Assembly: GCA_000145985.1 (NCBI GenBank) | Contig: CP002098.1 | Span: 1,811,954 to 1,875,953, forward strand | Direction of reading: 5' to 3' | Source: Ignisphaera aggregans DSM 17230 | GTDB taxonomy: Archaea > Thermoproteota > Thermoprotei_A > Sulfolobales > Ignisphaeraceae | Length of the DNA: 64,000 nucleotides | Shown: positions 36,495 through 45,634 of the stretch, one piece after another | How the letters are laid out: every line of letters starts with the position of its first letter | How positions within the stretch are numbered: the stretch's first letter is position 1 | Notes under the pieces: generated by a model | Seen by the model: the letters and a program-made list of their open reading frames with translations, nothing else | Database searches by the model: none | What the model was told of the DNA's origin: nothing | Translations under genes and position numbers: made by a program

Positions 36495-37577
36495 ATGTAC
36501 GATGATTGGGATCCATGGAAGCGTTACATAAGACATCAAGAGCGGCTACAGTGGGATTCGTGGTACCGGTACGAGTATGAACGTGAACGTCAACAATGGG
36601 ATCCCTTCTACAGATACATGAAGGAGGTTCAGAGAAAGCAATGGGATTCCGAGTATCGATGGCAGAAATATGAAGAAGACAAGTATAGCTCTAGGTGGTA
36701 CGAGAGATACTTGGAGAATCCTGCCGACCCTATTCTTAGACAACGCTACGAAATGCTCTACGGGAGAAGAGATAGAGGACAGGTGTTCAAGCCTAGAACC
36801 GGCGGTACGTCTCCGGCTTCATCTATTGTTGATACAGCGAGTAGATCGGCTACAAGTACTGCGGCTTCTATGGCTTCTTCAATGGCAGCGTCTTTTGCGG
36901 ATTTGGTCGCGCTTGCATATGGAATCGCTGAACAGAGGGCTTCTGCTTATGATATTATTCCACCGTGGAAGTTGCCGTCGATGACTAGGATAATCATCAA
37001 GAATGCTCTGAACATTGGACTTATAGCTTTCTTTGCTATAATGAACCTCCTAGGCTACGTTAACCATCCGATCATGGTTGCACTAATCATGGTGTTCCTC
37101 GCAATATTCCTAAGATCTCTGCCGATGATCATAACAACCATAACATTGTTGTTCCTCACCCCCCAAGCGGTAGGTGAAACTCTAAGCCTGATGACTACGG
37201 AGTTGCCATTGGCAGAATACACTAAGCTTGTGGCTAGCATATATGCGAGGACGTTCATTTACACGTTGCCGATAGCTGTGATTGCAAGTGCAATAAGTAT
37301 TGTGTGGAACAGGAAGAGGAATAGGGAGATGCGTGAGAGATGGAGAAATCTGGTTAACGACGTTATGGAGGAGCTCATCGAGAAGTACAAGAAAGAAAGC
37401 CAGAGCGATGCAGGAGAGAAAAAAGAGCCACCGACACCAGCAGACTTCTTCAACAGCTTAGAGGCACAATCCGAAGAAGGGAATGCAAACAGTAGGGAGA
37501 AAGATAAAAAAGGTTATGATATTTACGACGTTCCAAATTTGAGCACATTCTTCGATAGCTTAGGGTCTAAACAGTAG
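36495..37577 (+). CDS. Membrane protein with four tandem 15-residue WD/YRY repeats
   Basis: 360 residues. Residues 5-64 consist of four exact 15-residue units of the form WDxxYRYxxExxRxQ, with Trp at 5, 20, 35 and 50. A Ser/Ala/Met-rich stretch (residues 108-145) follows, then about four membrane helices (166-275) and a charged cytosolic or virion-internal tail. ATG after GAGGTGAGAG. No known family. A 15-residue period fits a right-handed coiled coil, so this may be an oligomeric membrane or virion scaffold (inference). Its end overlaps the convergent gene by 11 bp. Confidence 0.7.
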   Translation: MYDDWDPWKRYIRHQERLQWDSWYRYEYERERQQWDPFYRYMKEVQRKQWDSEYRWQKYEEDKYSSRWYERYLENPADPILRQRYEMLYGRRDRGQVFKPRTGGTSPASSIVDTASRSATSTAASMASSMAASFADLVALAYGIAEQRASAYDIIPPWKLPSMTRIIIKNALNIGLIAFFAIMNLLGYVNHPIMVALIMVFLAIFLRSLPMIITTITLLFLTPQAVGETLSLMTTELPLAEYTKLVASIYARTFIYTLPIAVIASAISIVWNRKRNREMRERWRNLVNDVMEELIEKYKKESQSDAGEKKEPPTPADFFNSLEAQSEEGNANSREKDKKGYDIYDVPNLSTFFDSLGSKQ

Positions 37578-38622
37578 CTTTAGCTGTTTGCTCTTGTAGT
37601 TGTTTCTCGACACTCTCTTTCACTATTGGTGCAATACTTGGATCGAGGTTGTACCACATGGACGCAGAGCTCTCTATCCTATCTTTCAGGTGGTTTCCGA
37701 CTTCAGCTATCGTAGCAGCGACTTCATACTGTATGCTCGCTATGCCACCGAGTAGCGGAATTGCGTTGACGGCTTTTGCAAGCAACTTGGCGGTCATAGA
37801 AATCATAAAGGATGGTAGATAGATCATCAAGTCCTCTGCCAATTTATACAGCGTCGCATAGTTGTAGTATTTTAACACTTCTTCCTCCATCTTCTTCTCC
37901 ATGCCGACCTTGAAGAGCTTGTCCTTCTCTAATAACTCTTGGTATTTCTCGAAGAATATCCTCTTCGCGTCCTCCACATCCTTCCCCTTCTCTATCGCTT
38001 CGACTGTTATTTGTACAAGCTTCTGCTCGACATAGTCTTCAGGCGTAACCTTGATTCCTGCGGCCTTTGCGTGAGGCTCAAACTCATTCACATTCTTTGC
38101 GAAGACAAACTTCCCATTTTCGTCGATGTAGACCACCTTCTTGCTTACAGTATCGATAACACCCTTCTTGCCGACCTCGGAGAATAGAATTCTGCTCTCA
38201 GTTGCTCTGATAACCTTCCGCAGAGCGTCCTTGTCCTGTATATACTTCGCAAGCATCTTCTCGACTTCCCTTAGTAGCTGTTCTCCTTGGATTTTATCGT
38301 TCTTATATATCTGCTTAAGCTCTCTGCGGATCATAGATATTGTTGCAGGGTCATTAACGTATCTTTTCACTTGATCTATAATTGTACTATTAATGTATGA
38401 CTTACCCCATCGTGTCGAAGTAATAACATTATATTTCTGGTTGATCTTTAGTGAGTCCCACAACTCCTTGACGCGGTCTTGCAATGCGGCAGCAAGTTTT
38501 GCTCTAGCTACTAATGGATTGATGTATGTTATCTTGCGGAAAGGTAGTTGCCTCAGCTCTCGAGATATCTCTCTTCTAGTCTGCTCTCCCTCTCTTACGG
38601 AAAACCTAATTGATTGAGGCAC
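37567..38622 (-). CDS. Hypothetical element protein, mostly helical with one hydrophobic stretch
   Basis: About 351 residues, charged and helical, with a hydrophobic segment near residues 265-300 (MIYLPSFMISMTAKLLAKAVNAIPLLGGIA) that could be a membrane or capsid-core helix. No family recognised. The GTG at 38622 is chosen because it lies five bases after AGGTGA; the frame opens one AGGTGAG earlier at 38631. It is in the same leader class as the gene at 34609 and is convergent with the WD-repeat protein. Confidence 0.6.
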   Translation of the reverse strand: MPQSIRFSVREGEQTRREISRELRQLPFRKITYINPLVARAKLAAALQDRVKELWDSLKINQKYNVITSTRWGKSYINSTIIDQVKRYVNDPATISMIRRELKQIYKNDKIQGEQLLREVEKMLAKYIQDKDALRKVIRATESRILFSEVGKKGVIDTVSKKVVYIDENGKFVFAKNVNEFEPHAKAAGIKVTPEDYVEQKLVQITVEAIEKGKDVEDAKRIFFEKYQELLEKDKLFKVGMEKKMEEEVLKYYNYATLYKLAEDLMIYLPSFMISMTAKLLAKAVNAIPLLGGIASIQYEVAATIAEVGNHLKDRIESSASMWYNLDPSIAPIVKESVEKQLQEQTAKATV

Positions 38623-38660
38623 TTTGCTCACCTCTACTACTAAAAGGAAATATTTAAAAA
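38623..38660 (-). promoter_or_regulatory. TATA box and AGTAGAGGTGAG leader
   Basis: TTTTTAAATATTT followed after about 12 bases by AGTAGAGGTGAG and the GTG start. It matches the module at 34610-34660 and points to joint expression of both genes. Confidence 0.55.
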
Positions 38661-38680
38661 TATGTCAAATGATGACGGTG

Positions 38681-39202
38681 TTAGGGCTTTCTATAGAATA
38701 TCAGTGTAACGAATTCACTCTTTATTTCGTTCAGCCTGACGGTTATTTCGTCGTCTGTTATCCCGAACGACTTCTTTGTCTTCTCAATCTCCTTCTCCAC
38801 CAATTCCTTGAGCCAGGTAAGCAATGTGCAGTAGTCGATCATGGATTGCCTGAGGATTTCGGGTCTATCGATATTTTTCTCAGCATCTTCAAGTAGGGTG
38901 TACGAAATAAACACTCTATCAAAGCCTGCATAAGCATGTACCTGAACTAAGGGTTTCTTCGTCAATTTTTCAGTTTCGTAGTAAAACCTAGCAGGTCCGA
39001 TGTAATGTTCGATTATCCTCCATTTGCCTTCTTCTTTGACGCGGTGCTGGACGTAATAGTACCACTGCTTGCCGCGCTGGCGTGCTACAAGCGTTCCGTA
39101 CTTGCCACACATTGGACAGATGACACGCTTAGAGAGACCTCTGCTGACCCTCATTTCGTCTGGCAAATCATTCTGTGAGCTGTTCTGTGGCTCTACTGTC
39201 AT
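38681..39202 (-). CDS. Zinc-finger-like protein with helical tail
   Basis: 173 residues. CPMCGKYGTLVARQRGKQWYYYVQHRV near residues 29-55 has one CxxC knuckle and a strand pair that continues into the EHYIGP motif. A similar CPxCG ... YYYVxHxxxExGKxRxxxxYIGP segment occurs in archaeal mobile-element proteins (from memory). The second zinc pair is absent, so metal binding is uncertain. The helical C-terminal half is unrecognised. Confidence 0.55.
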   Translation of the reverse strand: MTVEPQNSSQNDLPDEMRVSRGLSKRVICPMCGKYGTLVARQRGKQWYYYVQHRVKEEGKWRIIEHYIGPARFYYETEKLTKKPLVQVHAYAGFDRVFISYTLLEDAEKNIDRPEILRQSMIDYCTLLTWLKELVEKEIEKTKKSFGITDDEITVRLNEIKSEFVTLIFYRKP

Positions 39203-39280
39203 TACAAACTGCCACCAGTATTTTGTCTGGCAGACCGGTATATAAGTGTTGCTGACAATTCTTCTGTCGGTGATAAAGGA

Positions 39281-39424
39281 ATGTCCCGAAGTATATCATT
39301 CAAAGCTAATCCGATCAAGGCGAAAGACAGATACTATGTGTATATCCCGAAAGCATGGGCAAACGAGATCGAAGAAGCAAAGAAGAGAGGAAAGAAGCTG
39401 ATCGTGACAATAGAGTTTGAATAG
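39281..39424 (+). CDS. Small AbrB-like DNA-binding protein
   Basis: A 47-residue gene. The sequence SRSISFKANPIKAKDRYYVYIPKAWANEIEEAKKRGKKLIVTIEFE matches the layout of the 33502-33678 protein: a strand, the YYVYIPKAW turn and a last strand, the swapped-hairpin AbrB fold. GGTGAT and AAGGA precede the ATG, and a TATA-like GGTATATAAG lies at 39238-39247. It ends 7 bp before the Mini-A frame and is thus the first gene of the replication operon. Confidence 0.55.
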   Translation: MSRSISFKANPIKAKDRYYVYIPKAWANEIEEAKKRGKKLIVTIEFE

Positions 39425-39446
39425 AAAATAAATGGTGGTGGGGGCT

Positions 39447-40829
39447 ATGGCGGGGGCGGTTACTTCTATGAAAAAGAGTGCTGAGATCTTTAAAAATATG
39501 AATAATGGCAGGATTAGGATTGAGTATATACGCAGTAAGTTGAAGCCTGATGTTTGGGAGAAGATTAAAGAGAAGATCCTGGAGACTTTCAGGAAGCCTG
39601 AATGGAGAGAAATAGTGCGATTAACTCTAGAGAATCCGTGGACTATTGATTGGGCGAGAGACTTTGGAGAGTACAAGTATTATTTGCGAGGTGTTATCGC
39701 GGACTATATGAGGAAGTCTGAGAATAAGGAGTTCTATGAAAAGCTCTACCGGATGCTAATGGATGAAGACTCGCTCAACTACCTTGAGCAGACAGTTCTT
39801 GTGAAGCTAAGCGAATGGGGAATAATTTCGAGACCCGATACGCGATCGGAGGGCTCTATATACTACCTGAGTGATTGGTACAAGTTCGAGAAGCTGGCAG
39901 AGATAGATACATCGAGGTATAAGTCCCTGATTTACGTCGAGAAGAAGGCTCCTGCAGAAAGTATAGCATCGACACTCTATATAATTGGGCATATAACAGG
40001 CTACGGCAAGGGATATCCGACGTGGAAGATGAGGCAGGTGGCGCAGCAAGGTAAGCTCTATGTGTTCTGTGACGCGGACTGGGCGGGTACACATATATAC
40101 AAAGTGTTCGCTGAGGGAGCTATCCGCCTGAAGAAAATCAGCGGAAGCGTCTTAAATGCGAAGAGGAGGCTGAGAGAGAAGCTGATAAAAGAGGGATATA
40201 CGGAGGAAGACGGTCTCTTCCTGCTTGAGGATGCATCAAAAGAATGGGTTAAGCTAGTTGTCAGCAATTCTAAGAGGCTGGGGCTGGACTTTGAGGATGC
40301 GGAGAACCTCGGTCTTCCGTGGGAGATTGAGCCTAAGTGTAAGGAGGGGGATGAGAGGAAGTGTAGGAGATATGAGCTCCAATCACTCATAGATCTCAAG
40401 ATGAGGTACGGGATTGAGAATCCGTATCTAGCGTACGTTGCGTACAGGTTGAGGAAGGTATTCAAAGAAGGTCTAAAGCCGCTTCTACCAGACCCCGTGG
40501 AAGCGTATTCGGACGTCGTCATAGAGGCTATCGAGTGGGGGATCAGGGACTTCGTGAAGGAGAGCGTTGCTAACGCAATTGCTGCTACAGGGATTAAGGA
40601 TCTCTTCGAGGGTCTAAAGCTTAGGAGGGATCTCGCAGAAATGCTCGCGGAGAGAGTAAGCATCGAGGTCAGCAACAGAATACTTAAGAAGGAGCTTAAA
40701 CCGCAGATTGAGGATTATATGTTGAGGCTAGATATAGGATTGCCTATACACGCCGAAAATCCCGATGACTTCGAGGAGAAGTTCTGGGAGTGGAGCGGAG
40801 CAAACAAAATAGAAGAGCTACTAGGCTAG
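39447..40829 (+). CDS. Topoisomerase VIA/Spo11-like protein (Mini-A type)
   Basis: 460 residues. A Toprim domain of the Topo VI A/Spo11 kind is clear: SLIYVEKKA with the catalytic Glu, GKGYPTWKMRQ (equivalent to the GKGYPDxxTR motif) and VFCDADWAGTHIY with the DxD pair. The preceding region contains Tyr candidates (GEYKYYLRGVIADY) for the DNA-linking residue in a winged-helix domain. No Topo VI B subunit is encoded, so this is an orphan like the Mini-A proteins described from mobile elements. It would make double-strand breaks or nicks in replication or recombination. The start may also be ATG 39432. Confidence 0.75.
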   Translation: MAGAVTSMKKSAEIFKNMNNGRIRIEYIRSKLKPDVWEKIKEKILETFRKPEWREIVRLTLENPWTIDWARDFGEYKYYLRGVIADYMRKSENKEFYEKLYRMLMDEDSLNYLEQTVLVKLSEWGIISRPDTRSEGSIYYLSDWYKFEKLAEIDTSRYKSLIYVEKKAPAESIASTLYIIGHITGYGKGYPTWKMRQVAQQGKLYVFCDADWAGTHIYKVFAEGAIRLKKISGSVLNAKRRLREKLIKEGYTEEDGLFLLEDASKEWVKLVVSNSKRLGLDFEDAENLGLPWEIEPKCKEGDERKCRRYELQSLIDLKMRYGIENPYLAYVAYRLRKVFKEGLKPLLPDPVEAYSDVVIEAIEWGIRDFVKESVANAIAATGIKDLFEGLKLRRDLAEMLAERVSIEVSNRILKKELKPQIEDYMLRLDIGLPIHAENPDDFEEKFWEWSGANKIEELLG

Positions 40830-40856
40830 TGTACAGCTAGCTGTACAGGTGATAAC

Positions 40857-41198
40857 ATGCGTAGCCACGACGACTACGAAGATTCCGAGAATGAATTCAG
40901 TAGCAGAATATATGACTACAAGCGTGCCGAAGTTGTGGATCTGCTGAGCGGTGTTGTGGAGGAGGATCATCTGTTCGAGGCTAAACCTGGAATAAGGGCG
41001 GGCGACTACGCTGAGTGGCTGAGCAAGAAGTCTCACGAAGTTATGATATCCGACGAGGACAGGAAGCTTATGGCGCCCATATGGCGTGTCGGGGAGAGGA
41101 TAGGGGCACCTAAATGGCTGATCCAAGAGGTGTTCTGGTTCTATAAAATGTCTAAATCTCTAAAGACTAGGCCGGAGTTCAGGGGGAGGGGTAGATGA
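40857..41198 (+). CDS. Hypothetical protein of the replication operon
   Basis: 113 charged residues (DDYEDSENEF at the start, APKWLIQEVFWFYKMSKSL near the end). No family recognised. It overlaps the next gene by 4 bp (ATGA), which marks an operon with the primase-polymerase. GTGATAACATGCG precedes the start. Confidence 0.5.
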   Translation: MRSHDDYEDSENEFSSRIYDYKRAEVVDLLSGVVEEDHLFEAKPGIRAGDYAEWLSKKSHEVMISDEDRKLMAPIWRVGERIGAPKWLIQEVFWFYKMSKSLKTRPEFRGRGR

Positions 41199-41989
41199 GC
41201 AAGGATCTGCTCTCGAAGCTCGACAAAATAACCATTAAAGGTCAGTTAAAAACTTTACATGTCTTCGATGTGAGGACGGGGCAGACAAATCTAGCCCTTG
41301 TCGCTATTAGTGATTCAGCCGGGAGGTGGAGCCTCGAATCCGTGTACGTTCCAAGAACTTACTACACGAAGATAGTGAATGCTCTAAAACAAGCATTCGA
41401 GAATGAAAGATTGCTGAAGGTAATTATCCAGGAAATTCGTGCGGCGAGGATAGTAAGCATATCCTCTATGGAGCCGAGCGAGATAACCATAAGGGACTTC
41501 GTCGAGCTTGTTAAAAATGGCAAAATATCTAACAGTACTCAGCGGATGCTTGTTCACACCATTGGCAAGATAATCGAGATCCGAGACGGACTCAGATTCC
41601 TCTTCAACTATAACAGTTCACCAATAGTCCTCCGCGTGTATAAGAATAGCAGTCTGTGGACGGATTTGCTCATCGAGGATCACTACGAGAACCCGACGAG
41701 GTCATGGGAAGCGGTTGTAGCGATTTCACTTACGACTCAGTCCGTTGTCCAGCACCAAGTATACGAAATCAACGAGGAGACTCTAATGGGATACGGCCCC
41801 GTAGGTGCCTTCTCCCTCTACGCGATTCTGCCGATCAGACCTGTCGACTCTGAAGAGAGCTCTGTAACCGGAGCACAAGTAGCCGCAGAAGAATCTACAA
41901 CGGAGGACGGCGAGTACAAGGAACTTGTGAAGGCGATTGCGGAGAGTGCTAGGAAAATTGTTGAGATGGCTACAGGCGACGGGAAATGA
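41195..41989 (+). CDS. Hypothetical protein between Mini-A and primase-polymerase
   Basis: 264 residues. The first 200 mix strands and helices (KGQLKTLHVFDVRTGQTNLALVAI), and the last 50 form a Glu/Ala-rich helix. No catalytic motif or family recognised. It overlaps its neighbours by 4 bp on each side, so it is translationally coupled to the primase-polymerase and may be an accessory such as a single-strand-binding protein or clamp-like factor (inference from position only). Confidence 0.45.
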   Translation: MSKDLLSKLDKITIKGQLKTLHVFDVRTGQTNLALVAISDSAGRWSLESVYVPRTYYTKIVNALKQAFENERLLKVIIQEIRAARIVSISSMEPSEITIRDFVELVKNGKISNSTQRMLVHTIGKIIEIRDGLRFLFNYNSSPIVLRVYKNSSLWTDLLIEDHYENPTRSWEAVVAISLTTQSVVQHQVYEINEETLMGYGPVGAFSLYAILPIRPVDSEESSVTGAQVAAEESTTEDGEYKELVKAIAESARKIVEMATGDGK

Positions 41990-43224
41990 AGGTGTCAGAA
42001 AGATTTCGAAAGATGCTCAGGGAGAGATGTGAACACCTCATCGACGGAGGTATCAACTGTTTTCCAAAATGGCTTCACGGCCGTGTTCCATCGTTTAGGA
42101 AGGGTGAATCCTATCAGAAATTTCTAGTAACCCCGATCAGCGAGGACAACGAATTCAAGAAATTCATCTTGAAGAGATTTGAAGATCCTGAGGTCGGAGG
42201 GATAGTAATAGTAGGCCATGTAGGTGGAGTAGTAGCAATAGATAATGACGCTCTTAAGGTTAAGAACATGGAGAAAGAGTTCCTCAGAGTAGTCAAAGAG
42301 TTTGGCCATATAGTCTACATCGATCGAAGAGTTGTCCTCCAACCGAAGGTATCGCTTAGAGGGATGCACGCCACACTCTTTGTTGACAGGGAGCTGTTCC
42401 ACAAGTACATATTCAAGATAGAGCATAACTACAATGCCGAGTTCACGATAAGAGCACATGGACTTATTACAGTATATCCAAGCTTGAGAATTGAGAAGTC
42501 TGATGAAGGTAATGAGCTGAGCGTCTATCTGAAGTTGTCGCAAGCTGATATCTTTGACGCACTATACGATGAACGACTAGAAGTGCTGCCGAAAATTATT
42601 GAAGCTTTCGGCGGGAAGCTCGTTCTCCAACCGATAGACTACTCGAAGGCTGAGGCCAGCGAGTACACGGGCTCACCCGGTGAACCATGGCATGGACTCC
42701 AGTTCAGGGAAATAACCGCTAACAACGTCTTCCTCTTCTTGAAGAATTTTGCTAGGATAATGCATTGCGAAGGTCTTGAGCGGATTGTAGAAAGCATTGA
42801 GAAGGAAGAGCCGTTTCCAATGCCGTATGTGATATATCAGTCACTAGTTCCCGATACTAATCATCCTAGATCCTCGTGGACGCTGGCTGAGAACATCATC
42901 GGAAGGATATTGGGAGAGGCCGGAGCCGATGAGTCTGCTCTACTGAAAGTGAGGGAAGCGATTGAGAGGAGCCAGGAGAAATACATGAAGATCAACAGCT
43001 CTGTTGACCACAGAACTGTAAGAGCAAACCTTACTAGAGCATACAAATTCAAAGAGTTTGGTCATGACAAGCCAGGTGCATGTGTCTTCAAGTTGATGGG
43101 GATGTGCGGTAGTGAGTGTAATCTTACATGTTGGCTCAAACTGAAGACTTCCTCTGCAAGAGAAGCTCTCGAGAAAGCTGCCCTCCTCGCAATTGCTGGC
43201 CACGAGGTGCAACCTAATGCTTGA
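41986..43224 (+). CDS. Archaeo-eukaryotic primase-polymerase (PrimPol) of the element
   Basis: 412 residues. Motif I GVVAIDNDA (Asp86, Asp88), motif II SLRGMHATLFVD with His128 and motif III EFTIRAHGLITVYPS follow in the order of AEP primases such as the pRN1 and phage PrimPols. A Cys cluster (ACVFKLMGMCGSECNLTC, residues about 364-382) forms a zinc site in the C-terminal half. It synthesises primers at the element's origin. ATGA overlaps link it to the genes on both sides, and the PolB gene starts inside its last codons. Confidence 0.75.
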   Translation: MKVSERFRKMLRERCEHLIDGGINCFPKWLHGRVPSFRKGESYQKFLVTPISEDNEFKKFILKRFEDPEVGGIVIVGHVGGVVAIDNDALKVKNMEKEFLRVVKEFGHIVYIDRRVVLQPKVSLRGMHATLFVDRELFHKYIFKIEHNYNAEFTIRAHGLITVYPSLRIEKSDEGNELSVYLKLSQADIFDALYDERLEVLPKIIEAFGGKLVLQPIDYSKAEASEYTGSPGEPWHGLQFREITANNVFLFLKNFARIMHCEGLERIVESIEKEEPFPMPYVIYQSLVPDTNHPRSSWTLAENIIGRILGEAGADESALLKVREAIERSQEKYMKINSSVDHRTVRANLTRAYKFKEFGHDKPGACVFKLMGMCGSECNLTCWLKLKTSSAREALEKAALLAIAGHEVQPNA

Positions 43225-45634
43225 CGTCATTATCGTGTGGGGCGAGAAAGGGAAAGTAGAGAAAGTTATCAGGGTTAACGAAGACGGTAGCTTCGAAGAA
43301 GCGCAGCACAGACCGTGGTTCGTAGCTCTGCGCTTCATGGGCGCGAAGGGGATTGTCGACTACCGTGAAGTTCCGTTAAAATTCTATGTTTTCAGCGAGA
43401 AGACATGGAGGTACGAGAAAGCCTCAGATAATTCCTATATAATATATACTGAGACTCCAAGTGACGTTCGAAGGGTTGCAACTCTCTATGATGATAATGG
43501 TATTCCCCATGCTTTGAGTAATATCAGGTACAAAGCTAGAGTTAGCTTGGATTTAAGCGACAGCTTATTCGGGCTAAAGGTGCCGGCGATTCTTCACTAC
43601 AGCCTAGATGAGCTAGAGAACGTTATCAGAGAACTGATAGAGAAGATGAAGACTGTAAAGGTATTGGGATTTGATATTGAGGTCGAAGCGAAAGGAAGCT
43701 TTCCAAGGCCGGGGGACAGAGTATTCATTGTCTCGCTGTGCTGGGACGGCTTACTGGATGATTCAGAGGAGTGCGTTGTCCTCGAGGGCGACAGTGTCTT
43801 TGAGTTCATGAAGCATATAGAGAAGGTACGACCAAACTATATTCTAGGGTTCGTTAGTAATACTTTCGATATTCCCTATTTAACAGCCTATATCAAAGAG
43901 TTACAACTAACAAGAGAAGGAATCCTAACAGATACAGTCGCGATACCTCATATTGACTTAGCTGAGGTTTTGGAGCAGCATGGAAGTGGGTTTGGACTGC
44001 CATTTGGATCAAGACTCGCTTTAGATGATATTGCAAAGAAGATGGCTCTGATCAAGAACGTTGAGGAATTGGAGATAGAATCTAGCATAGATAGGAATAG
44101 GATATGGCTGGAGTACCAAAACGTTAGAGAGAAGGTTGTTAGGTATGCGGAGACTGACGCGAAATTAACGTTGAGAATTGGGAAAGAGGTACTAAAAACA
44201 CTATTGTCGTTGTATCTATTAACCGGTATAAGTCCTAGTACAATCCAAGTCCTTCCCAGCTTCGGTAGCATAGCTGAGTATAGCGTCTTGGATGTAGTGC
44301 GAAGAAAGTATGGGAAAGTTTATCAGGTAAGGTCAGCCAAGTATACTGCGAAGGAGTTGATAGACGGAATTGCCTTCTACAAGAAAGGCACGAAGGAACA
44401 CTTCCTAAGAGAAGGATTATGGGAAAATGTTGCTTATCTAGACTTCAACATGCTGTATCCAACGATTTACTACTCCTACAAACTCGATCCTGAAGGAGTG
44501 TGTATAGGCAACGGTTTTAGGATATACCTAGTAGATAGAGATAAGGACGGAGACATCGCTGTAAAAGAGTCAATACCAATAGACGTCTCGTTTACTGGTG
44601 GAGACGTCTATGACGTTTTGAGATACTTCTACGAGGGTAGAAAGGTAACGAAGAAAATCAAGAAGGAGTTTCCGGGCATAGACCAAGCCATGAAGATATT
44701 GGCTAATAGTGCCTATGGCATGTTCTCGAAGGGTCGTGGTGGGGCTGTAAATGAGGTGCTGGCAGGGTTCATATTTTTCAAGTCTAGCCACATCTTTCAG
44801 AGCACGTTAGGGATAATTAAGAACATGGGGTTGAACTATGTGTATGGTGCTACAGACTCTTTCTTCGTTTTGCTGAACAATATAGATCCTAAGGAATTAG
44901 AGGAGAAGCTCAATAGAGCTATTCAGAGTAGGTTTGGCTCTGAGTTTTCTATCAAGTTCGAGGGTATTTGCAGAAAATTCGTACTGCTGAAACGCAAGAC
45001 CTATGTATGTGTCTTAGAAAACGATGAGGGGAAAGAAGTTCTTATAAAGGGCATGGAGAAGCTTGAACTTCCACAGGTGGTCAAAGATAATCTTCCTGAG
45101 ATATTCGAACGTGTGCTGAATGGCGAGGACTGGAGAAAGGTAATAGATGAATACATGAAGTCTGCTGGTATTCGGGAACTCTTTGTTAAGGTATCCAAAA
45201 GGATATCGGATCTATATGATGAGGAGGAGAGAAGGTTCAAGAATCCGAACAGCAACAGAACCAAGGCGATCCTCGTAAAGTACCTATATGATGAAGGACA
45301 ACATCTAAGTGGTTCTGGGCATCTACAATTCTACTTTACAGATGACAGCCTACCAAACACGTCGGTAGTAGCATACTACCTGAACAGTAACAGAAGTATA
45401 GCTGGAAAGAAGGCTGTAATGGTGCTGATAGACTATGATGAGGGAAATGCTACTACCTATGAATGTGGACTGGTAGATTACAAGTCTAGACGTGAACTCT
45501 CCGGTACGTTCTTCTGTGTTGAGAGGAGGCTTAGCAGAAGCGAGGTGGAGGAGCTGGCGAAAATCAAGGCTGGCAGAGTCGTAGACTACCTCAAGCAGAT
45601 AGAAACCATGACCAAGCAAAAGAAGTTGCTATGA
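43217..45634 (+). CDS. polB: Family B DNA polymerase with proofreading domain
   Basis: 806 residues from ATG 43217, which follows GAGGTG. Exonuclease motifs: FDIEVE (153-155), NTFDIPYL (Asp218) and YAETD (Asp314). Polymerase motifs: A LDFNMLYPTIYY (Asp409), B KILANSAYG (Lys493, Tyr500), C YGATDS, where the first Asp of DTDS is Ala545 but the second, Asp547, is kept. Only about 85 residues separate A and B, so there is no TPR1 insertion and it is RNA/primer-dependent, in line with the PrimPol gene it overlaps. It replicates the element. Confidence 0.93.
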   Translation: MLDVIIVWGEKGKVEKVIRVNEDGSFEEAQHRPWFVALRFMGAKGIVDYREVPLKFYVFSEKTWRYEKASDNSYIIYTETPSDVRRVATLYDDNGIPHALSNIRYKARVSLDLSDSLFGLKVPAILHYSLDELENVIRELIEKMKTVKVLGFDIEVEAKGSFPRPGDRVFIVSLCWDGLLDDSEECVVLEGDSVFEFMKHIEKVRPNYILGFVSNTFDIPYLTAYIKELQLTREGILTDTVAIPHIDLAEVLEQHGSGFGLPFGSRLALDDIAKKMALIKNVEELEIESSIDRNRIWLEYQNVREKVVRYAETDAKLTLRIGKEVLKTLLSLYLLTGISPSTIQVLPSFGSIAEYSVLDVVRRKYGKVYQVRSAKYTAKELIDGIAFYKKGTKEHFLREGLWENVAYLDFNMLYPTIYYSYKLDPEGVCIGNGFRIYLVDRDKDGDIAVKESIPIDVSFTGGDVYDVLRYFYEGRKVTKKIKKEFPGIDQAMKILANSAYGMFSKGRGGAVNEVLAGFIFFKSSHIFQSTLGIIKNMGLNYVYGATDSFFVLLNNIDPKELEEKLNRAIQSRFGSEFSIKFEGICRKFVLLKRKTYVCVLENDEGKEVLIKGMEKLELPQVVKDNLPEIFERVLNGEDWRKVIDEYMKSAGIRELFVKVSKRISDLYDEEERRFKNPNSNRTKAILVKYLYDEGQHLSGSGHLQFYFTDDSLPNTSVVAYYLNSNRSIAGKKAVMVLIDYDEGNATTYECGLVDYKSRRELSGTFFCVERRLSRSEVEELAKIKAGRVVDYLKQIETMTKQKKLL

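Noticed and set aside
40058..40675. 205-codon minus-strand frame opposite Mini-A
   Set aside because: Ser-rich antisense shadow of the Toprim protein gene without its own ribosome site.
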